Of a DNA stretch of 64,000 nucleotides, positions 59,258 to 64,000 are shown in pieces. This stretch comes from JBMOKT01 sp049323895. Lineage in GTDB: Bacteria; Bacillota; Peptococcia; Peptococcales; BICA1-8. Where the stretch lies: contig JBMOKT010000032.1 in the NCBI GenBank assembly GCA_049323895.1, positions 124,001-188,000 of the forward strand, read 5' to 3'. Within the stretch, counting starts at the first letter, position 1. Each line of letters begins with the position of its first letter. The translations under genes and the position numbers were made by a program. The notes beneath the pieces were generated by a model. It searched no databases and was not told where the DNA came from. It saw only the letters and a list, made by a program, of their open reading frames with translations.

Positions 59258-60424
59258 TCAGCTTTTTATTTTTGCTTTCAGGACCTCAATAGCCTTTAGC
59301 TTTTGAGTATCCTCAGGAATTTCCCTCTGCCCGGGTACAAATTCCGGAAGTTCCACCAAAATATCAGGCTTGATTCCCTTGAGATGTATATCGTTTTTGT
59401 TTGGTGTTAAATATTTGGCAGTAGTTAGTTTTAAGCCTGCACCTTCATTAAGGAAAAAAATAGACTGGACTATGCCTTTGCCAAAGGTAGTTGTACCGAC
59501 TAAAGTCCCTACGCCGGTATCCTTTATCGCACCTGCTAAAATTTCCGATGCACTGGCGCTTCCGCCATTAATTAAAACAACGATTGGCACTTTGATATTC
59601 TGCCCCATTGCAGAGAGGGTTTCAGTACGATTATCATTATTTACAATATGTACCACAGGTCCTGCTGGAATAAAGTGATTTGCAATATTTACTACAGTAT
59701 GGAGATCCCCGCCTGGATTATCCCGTAAATCTATAATTAATGCTTTATAATCATGCTTGGATAGTTCTTCCATTTCAGCATTCAACGCTTCATCGGTATT
59801 GCTGGCAAACATGGCAATCCTTAAATAGGCAATATCAGGATTTTCCTCTAAAATTTCCCCTTCTACAGTAGGAACGTTAATTTCTTCCCTGGTAATATCA
59901 AATTCTAAAAGTTTATCTACACCTGGGCGAGCGATGCTTACTTTAACATTTGTTCCAGGTTCACCCTTCATCAGACCCACTGCCTCGTCAATATCCATAT
60001 TCTCTGTAGCCCTGTCGTTAATTTTAGCTATCACATCACCGGCCTTAATACCAGCCTTAAATCCCGGAGTTCCTTCGATTGGTGCTATAACAGTAATTTT
60101 ATTTTCCCTTATACCCACATAAATACCAATTCCGCCAAATGCTCCTTGAATATGAGACTGTAGTTCCTGAAACTTTTCGGCGTTCATATAGGCGGAATAT
60201 TCATCACCCAAAGAATTTACCATGCCTTCTATTGCACCTTCAATTAACTGCCCAGTCTCAACAGGCCATAAAAATTCCGACCTAACCAAGGCAGTCACTT
60301 GAATAAGCTGACTAATATTATCATAATTAGTTATAAGAAGACCGCCGAGCAAGGCTGTCACGGTAAAACTTATGAGAATTAAAACTGTAAAAAATCCTTT
60401 TATAAGTCTTTTCCCATTCTCCAC
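59258..60424 (-). CDS. Carboxy-terminal processing protease (S41, CtpB-like)
   Basis: A 388-aa secreted or membrane-anchored serine protease. An N-terminal helix (about residues 10-32) is followed by a PDZ domain (about 85-170, GIYVGIRENKITVIAPIEGTPGF), and the S41 core with the catalytic Ser in GGSASASEILAGA and the catalytic Lys in FGKGIVQS. In Bacillus, CtpB cleaves SpoIVFA during sporulation. It lies 57 bases upstream of the MinJ-like gene in the same direction. Confidence 0.92.
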   Translation of the reverse strand: MENGKRLIKGFFTVLILISFTVTALLGGLLITNYDNISQLIQVTALVRSEFLWPVETGQLIEGAIEGMVNSLGDEYSAYMNAEKFQELQSHIQGAFGGIGIYVGIRENKITVIAPIEGTPGFKAGIKAGDVIAKINDRATENMDIDEAVGLMKGEPGTNVKVSIARPGVDKLLEFDITREEINVPTVEGEILEENPDIAYLRIAMFASNTDEALNAEMEELSKHDYKALIIDLRDNPGGDLHTVVNIANHFIPAGPVVHIVNNDNRTETLSAMGQNIKVPIVVLINGGSASASEILAGAIKDTGVGTLVGTTTFGKGIVQSIFFLNEGAGLKLTTAKYLTPNKNDIHLKGIKPDILVELPEFVPGQREIPEDTQKLKAIEVLKAKIKS

Positions 60425-60936
60425 TAATCTGCCACCACCTAATTTTTTTGTATCCTAGTTGTTATGCTGTTTTAGTATTTACATAACAAATGCAACATAT
60501 ATAAAATATATATACTTTTGTTCCTAGCTAAATATCCATTTTCCTTTAAAAATTTTTACAATATATATACTAATATAATAAACTAGGTAATACAACCAGA
60601 TGATTCCAAATAAAACCGAACTGCTTCTGAATGTTACTTCTTCAACTTGCTTTAAACTCTATCAAGTTCTTTTTGGTCTTCGGCACTTATTTCTCCAACA
60701 GATGAGGTGAAAGCAGCAATTGATTCACTTCTGCTAATTGAGTTGTTCTGGACACATGGCTTTAACTCACCGAAATGTGTTTTCTATAATTAATACTGAG
60801 GGGCGATTAATAATGAAATGTGTATTTTGTAATTGTGAACTTAAGAAACACACTCTGGCATTCACGTACTTTTATCTGGCGTTATTTTTGCCTAGCTTAT
60901 CCTGACCCCTTACGCAAAAATCATGACAGCTAAAAG
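60425..60936. other. Gene-poor stretch with a short coding remnant
   Basis: About 510 bases. 60440-60600 is very AT-rich with two ATATATATAC repeats and should include the ctp promoter. On the minus strand 60652-60780 encodes an open stretch of about 40 codons ending ISAEDQKELDRV, without a start codon, probably a gene remnant of unknown family. The rest shows nothing recognisable. Confidence 0.4.
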
Positions 60937-61276
60937 TTAGGTCGGAGCGTTAATGAAGTCGTGAATTACATACCTATCCCTAGCCTTGTTTATCGCTGCG
61001 GAAGTCATAGCAGAGCCCGCATGTGCCACTGCTGCTGATCCTGCAACTGCCCCTGCTCCTGTAGGTGACGTAACAACTCCTCCGGCAGCCCCTAAAAATC
61101 CTTCGAGCATAGATACGGTCGTTACTAGAGTATGTCCGAAAATCTTTTCCTGAATAAAATGCACTAGGATTTCCATAAGTATTTGGTTTTATTGGAGTAG
61201 TACTCAGATCATATGTGTAATCTTCGACTATGGCTTGGCTTGCACCAGTTGGATAATTGGTCACATAATTTGGCAC
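60937..61276 (-). pseudogene. Frame-disrupted polymorphic-toxin-like remnant
   Basis: Two overlapping minus-strand frames: one begins at 61276 (PNYVTNYPTGASQ), the other ends at 60937 after a Gly/Ala-rich hydrophobic segment (FLGAAGGVVTSPTGAGAVAG, then AAVAHAGSAMTSAAI). The second resembles the pre-toxin region of Rhs-type proteins. Neither is a complete gene, and a frame change in 61100-61180 would join them. Identification is tentative. Confidence 0.45.
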
Positions 61277-61340
61277 TATTTGCTTATTTTCCTGCCACTC
61301 TATTCTATTGACATACTTCCTTCGCGGCTTTAGGTAAGAA

Positions 61341-61371
61341 ATGACAAAAGGGAACCAATATAGGTTCCCTT
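61341..61371 (-). terminator. Terminator after the orphan toxin-domain fragment
   Basis: Perfect nine-bp stem (AAGGGAACC and GGTTCCCTT) with a six-base loop. The minus-strand tail is TTGTCATTTC. It overlaps the stop codon of the fragment at 61370. Confidence 0.6.
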
Positions 61372-61687
61372 ATACGAATATTAAATTCCGAATTTTATAA
61401 ATAGTATTAATAAAGATATAAATGGAGCTTGGTTCTCTTTCAAGACTTCTCCTTGAGAAATCTGGACCAATATCAATTACTTCTCTACCCTCTTTCTTCA
61501 TGTCATTAATCCATCTTTGGTTCCGCTTCATACCCAAATCAAAGTCGAAGGGGTCATTCTTCCATGGTTTATAGGCATGGCCTCCAATTTCATCAGCATA
61601 TTGTTTAACTCGCTGTATGTTTTCACCGATAACAATTGGCTTCTTACCAATAACCTCACCCGCGCCCTCAGGTGGAGTCTTCTTTGC
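61370..61687 (-). pseudogene. C-terminal toxin-domain fragment without N-terminus
   Basis: About 105 codons open from a stop at 61688-61690 to the stop at 61370-61372, with no ATG until far inside. It reads GKKPIVIGENIQRVKQYADE, GHAYKPWKNDPFDFDL, RNQRWINDMKKEGREVIDIG and PDFSRRSLE, a compact charged domain resembling the C-terminal toxins of polymorphic systems that end in an IDIGPDFSRR-type motif. The N-terminal delivery part is absent, so it is either an orphan cassette or decayed. The exact toxin class is not recognised. Confidence 0.55.
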
Positions 61688-61718
61688 TTATATCAATCCG
61701 ATTTTAATATTAAGTTTT

Positions 61719-61961
61719 TTAAAAGCTTCTGCTGTTATTATAAAGCTCATCTGGGCATATATCCTGACCTGTAGCCCACTCCAAAGTTATATCCTTTACC
61801 TTGACGGTATTAAACAAGCTTTTATTCTTCAACTTGCTGTAAAAAGGCATTTCAAGTAATGCCGACATATCATATATCTTTGTTTCACCGTTTTCAAAAA
61901 ACACTTGCAGACAGTAGTTTTCCAAGGTCTTAACTTGCTTCGGTCTTGGCACCATATACAT
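61719..61961 (-). CDS. DUF2442 domain protein
   Basis: An 80-aa protein matching the DUF2442 pattern: PRPKQVKTLENYCLQVFFENGETKIYD, then LFNTVKVKDITLEWATGQDICPDELY. These small proteins are usually encoded next to DUF4160 partners and the pair is suspected to be a toxin-antitoxin-like module, without firm proof known to me. The ATG at 61961 overlaps the stop of the repaired DUF4160 frame, so the two were one transcription unit. Confidence 0.82.
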   Translation of the reverse strand: MYMVPRPKQVKTLENYCLQVFFENGETKIYDMSALLEMPFYSKLKNKSLFNTVKVKDITLEWATGQDICPDELYNNSRSF

Positions 61962-62228
61962 CACTCCAGTCCCTTTATTGTAAAGTATTCACCAGTCTCT
62001 TGAATAGTCCTCCAAAGTGCTTCGAGTTCCTCCTGATGAATGGTAGCCCAGGGCAGCAACAAGCTTTTGCTGCTTCTTTGGAATATCTCCGGTTATAAGC
62101 TCACCATCCAGTGTGAAAGAACCTGAGTATTCACCATACACCGCATGAAAATGTGGCAAATAGTGCTGCTCCTGGTCATTAAAAAACATTCTTATCAAAA
62201 TCCCATAAAATTGTGAGATTAAAGGCAT
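61961..62228 (-). pseudogene. DUF4160 gene with one-base insertion
   Basis: The N-terminal half is a standard DUF4160 (LISQFYGILIRMFFNDQEQHY, then LPHFHAVYGEYSG). After KKQQKLVAA the open frame runs into unrelated residues and stops at 61989. Removing one C from the CCC tract near 62047-62049 restores the family C-terminus (WATIHQEELEALWRTIQETG) and ends at a TGA that overlaps the DUF2442 start. A sequencing or assembly error at this homopolymer is possible. Confidence 0.8.
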
Positions 62229-62331
62229 TGTATCACCCTCCTCAACTATTCTCTGTATGCTTTTATTTTATCACAAAACGGATGTGAAATCCCACGTATA
62301 GCACAGGTTCACTCTGCGTTTATACAAAAAA

Positions 62332-62597
62332 TCACTGTTCTTCTATCGTTGGAGCAATGTATTCCGTCTTATTTTTCATCATACCGTAAACGATATTCAC
62401 CAGTCTCCGCATTACACAGACCAAGGCTTGCGATTTAGTCTTGCCCTCGCTGATCTTGCGAAGGAAATAGGCTCGGAAATGGGGTTGTAAGGCTTTCCTT
62501 TGGTTGAAACAGACACCATTGTTACAGCAAGGAAGTAAAATAAGCCGTGCAACTCGCGGTTTCCCTGCTTGTTGCTCTCGTCTTTACCCTTATTATG
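62332..62597 (-). mobile_element. IS110-family transposase 3' remnant, frameshifted
   Basis: Minus-strand remnant of the transposase C-terminus: GNRELHGLFYFLAVTMVSVS, then KGKPYNPI, then after a one-base deletion FRAYFLRKISEGKTKSQALV and CVMRRLVNIVYGMMKNKTEY, ending at 62332. This is the transposase_20 half of IS110/IS116/IS902 enzymes. The upstream part, including the DEDD domain, is missing and is replaced at 62585 by a perfect palindrome. Confidence 0.82.
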
Positions 62598-62620
62598 AAA
62601 AGCTTTTCATAATAAGGGTA
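62585..62620. repeat. Perfect 36-bp palindrome at an IS110/Rhs junction
   Basis: Left arm TACCCTTATTATGAAAAG (62585-62602) and right arm CTTTTCATAATAAGGGTA (62603-62620) are exact complements with no spacer. The left arm overlaps the 5' edge of the IS110 remnant and the right arm ends four bases from the repaired stop of the Rhs fragment. Confidence 0.9.
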
Positions 62621-62623
62621 AGG

Positions 62624-63519
62624 CTACTTCCTTTTATCTTCTTTTTCTTCCCGTTTCTTTTCTCGTTCCAACCGTTGATTATTCATGTCAGTTAATCCAA
62701 CCATAAAAAACTTATACCATAAATAACCTAGAAAACCGGCAATAACTCCTACTAACCATAAGCCGAATATCCAACCTACAAATATCGTAATACTGATAGG
62801 AACACAAGAGGTCCTGCTAATTTACCCAGCGCACCGCCAACAACGGTTAGTCCAGCCGATACTACAAAATCCTTTTTTGATTGTACTCCAGTATATGTGG
62901 CAATACCTGAGGCTACTAGACTACCTAAAGATAATGCACCAGATATACCTGCTAAAACTGGTGAAAATGCAGCACCAATTCCCGTGCCTGCTGTAAATAC
63001 TGCCGCCATTGCGGTTACTCCAGCGGCAATAGAAGTATAATTAGAAATCTTACGTGCAATGCTTCCAATCTTACTTTTTAAAGTATTAGTATTTGTTTTC
63101 CTGCTCTCATACTGCTCTGGTTTTGGTGTAACTTCGGTATGTGTTGTCTTGGTTACATTATTAGCCGTCACCTTATTGGCAACATTTTCAGCCTTAATAA
63201 ATGTTGCTGGTTTGGCTGTTGCTATCTGGTTAAATTGTTCATGTTCTTGTTCCGGTGTTGGCGGGGGCGGGGTCCAATCGTCATCGTCATCATCATAACT
63301 GCCTCCCCCTCCTGAGCTTCCTCCACCGGAACCATCGTCATCTGATCCTCCGCCATTGATGCTGTCCATATAATCATTCCAGTTATCTTCCAGCTCTTGT
63401 CTTTCTTCATCGGTCCCGTCCCAGTCGCCCCAGTCCAGATCATCGGACCAGTCATGTCCCGTGGGGTCAATATTGTTGATGGGGTTATTGCCTACATAGG
63501 CATAAGGGTCATAAGGTAT
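62624..63519 (-). pseudogene. Rhs C-terminal (toxin-side) fragment, frameshifted near its end
   Basis: The frame opens after a stop at 63520-63522 with YDPYAYVGNNPINNIDPTG, the conserved end of the Rhs core where variable C-terminal toxins start. An Asp/Gly/Ser-rich linker, a proline-rich WTPPPPTP stretch and an Ala/Gly-rich hydrophobic domain follow. The open frame stops at 62776, but removing a duplicated GT near 62803 continues into PISITIFVGWIFGLWLVGVI and a lysine-rich tail ending at 62624. The large Rhs repeat region is absent. This is a broken or orphan Rhs tip. Confidence 0.78.
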
Positions 63520-63538
63520 CTACTACCTCATGACCCTT
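63503..63538. repeat. Imperfect inverted repeat at the Rhs breakpoint
   Basis: AAGGGTCATAAGGTA (63503-63517) and TACCTCATGACCCTT (63524-63538) are nearly complementary. It spans exactly the point where the Rhs core frame is lost, and could equally act as the terminator of the gene at 63596. Confidence 0.6.
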
Positions 63539-63595
63539 AATAACTCATTCTTTGTGAAGAAACCTTACTTTACTAAGCAAATACTTTTACTTTAG

Positions 63596-64000
63596 TTACT
63601 CAATATACCCCGCTTCTTTATACCAAAAGTTTGAGAAATCTTTTATTAAAAGCTCTTGAAGTCCATCTTCTGTAACATATGTAGCTTGGGATAGTCCAAA
63701 TTGCTTTATCCTAAACATTTTTTCTCCATTCAATTCTGATTTTGGTATTATAATACCATCCATTTTAAACTCATATTCTTTTAGTTTACATTCAGGACAA
63801 TCAGTTTCCAAATTTAATTTGGTTTTCTCAATAGAAAGATTTATAGTCACTTTTGGTATTAACCAGTTTAAATTCGGCCCCTGATATGGATAGGATACCA
63901 TCTGCATCTTATTATTACGTTTGTGTGTAGAATTTTTTAAGACTTCCACTTTACCAAAATCACACTCAAACTTTTTAGAAATTAAGAAAGATTTAACTCT
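63596..64000 (-). CDS. Immunity-like protein, 5' end cut by window edge
   Basis: At least 134 codons, open to the right edge; the ATG at 63949 is internal to a longer frame that continues through FLISKKFECDFGKVEVL. It contains a CPEC pair (LETDCPECKLKEYEF) and ends FRIKQFGLSQATYVTEDG, then FSNFWYKEAGYIE. The ending resembles small immunity proteins of polymorphic-toxin loci (fxTExlkxxl...f.e.GyI), which fits its place next to Rhs fragments. The family is not firmly identified. Confidence 0.55.
   Translation of the reverse strand, partial: RVKSFLISKKFECDFGKVEVLKNSTHKRNNKMQMVSYPYQGPNLNWLIPKVTINLSIEKTKLNLETDCPECKLKEYEFKMDGIIIPKSELNGEKMFRIKQFGLSQATYVTEDGLQELLIKDFSNFWYKEAGYIE

Noticed and set aside
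62504..62695. Plus-strand 63-codon frame
   Set aside because: Antisense to the IS110 remnant and across the palindrome; low-complexity Phe-rich end, no ribosome site.

Overview
The window comes from a low-GC, anaerobic, spore-forming Gram-positive bacterium, most likely class Clostridia and Peptococcaceae-like. The evidence is a CggR-gap-pgk-tpi-gpmI-eno operon, WhiA/YvcK/RapZ, a Spo0E-family protein, SecG, lipobox-type binding proteins, a pyrophosphatase ion pump, a glycyl radical enzyme, a tungsten-type aldehyde ferredoxin oxidoreductase and several ferredoxins. No rRNA, tRNA or CRISPR was seen.

Region 1 (1-11040) is a sigma-54-controlled sulfonate locus. A PAS/AAA+ activator (2008-3402) sits between two sigma-54 promoters that point away from it: one drives an amidohydrolase and eutJ leftward, the other a TRAP transporter, a glycyl radical enzyme, its activase and a DsrE-like protein rightward. 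Five copies of a 16-bp palindrome (GTTGC-N6-GCAAC) lie only in the two flanking intergenic regions and are the likely activator sites. The glycyl radical enzyme carries the residues I remember for isethionate sulfite-lyase (IslA), at a constant offset of three. EutJ at the left edge suggests a microcompartment locus just outside the window.

Region 2 (11050-30850) is all minus strand. From its upstream end it holds a hydroxyisobutyrate-dehydrogenase-type reductase, a split transketolase, a DUF3870 protein, a three-gene TRAP transporter, a divergent RpiB-like isomerase, a zinc alcohol dehydrogenase, an iron-ADH-family protein without a normal metal site, a polyferredoxin with AOR, and then an IclR-SDR-E1alpha-E1beta-E2-E3-Fe-ADH operon. 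Transketolase plus RpiB-like isomerase plus reductase next to an isethionate lyase resembles transketolase-type sulfoglycolysis, whose known end product is isethionate, so the two regions may form one route from a sulfosugar or sulfo-polyol to sulfite and acetaldehyde. This is a hypothesis: no sulfoquinovosidase or sulfoquinovose isomerase is visible. Two copies of a riboswitch-like leader (27141-27253 and 30741-30845) precede the TRAP operon and the reductase gene; I cannot assign them to a known class.

Region 3 (30980-60424) is mostly housekeeping, all minus strand: hppA, secG, the glycolytic operon with a CggR operator, rpoN, a ferredoxin, whiA-yvcK-rapZ, two PHP phosphoesterases, a Spo0E-like protein, uvrC-uvrA-uvrB, a P-loop-less relative of PRK06851 ATPases, a MinJ-like PDZ protein and a carboxy-terminal protease.

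Region 4 (60425-64000) is a degraded accessory tail: Rhs/polymorphic-toxin fragments, a frameshifted DUF4160 gene beside DUF2442, an IS110 remnant with a one-base deletion, a perfect 36-bp palindrome and a partial immunity-like gene at the right edge. Dispersed repeats (a roughly 85-bp structured element in five copies and TAGTGAC-like heptads in three places) mark intergenic regions throughout.
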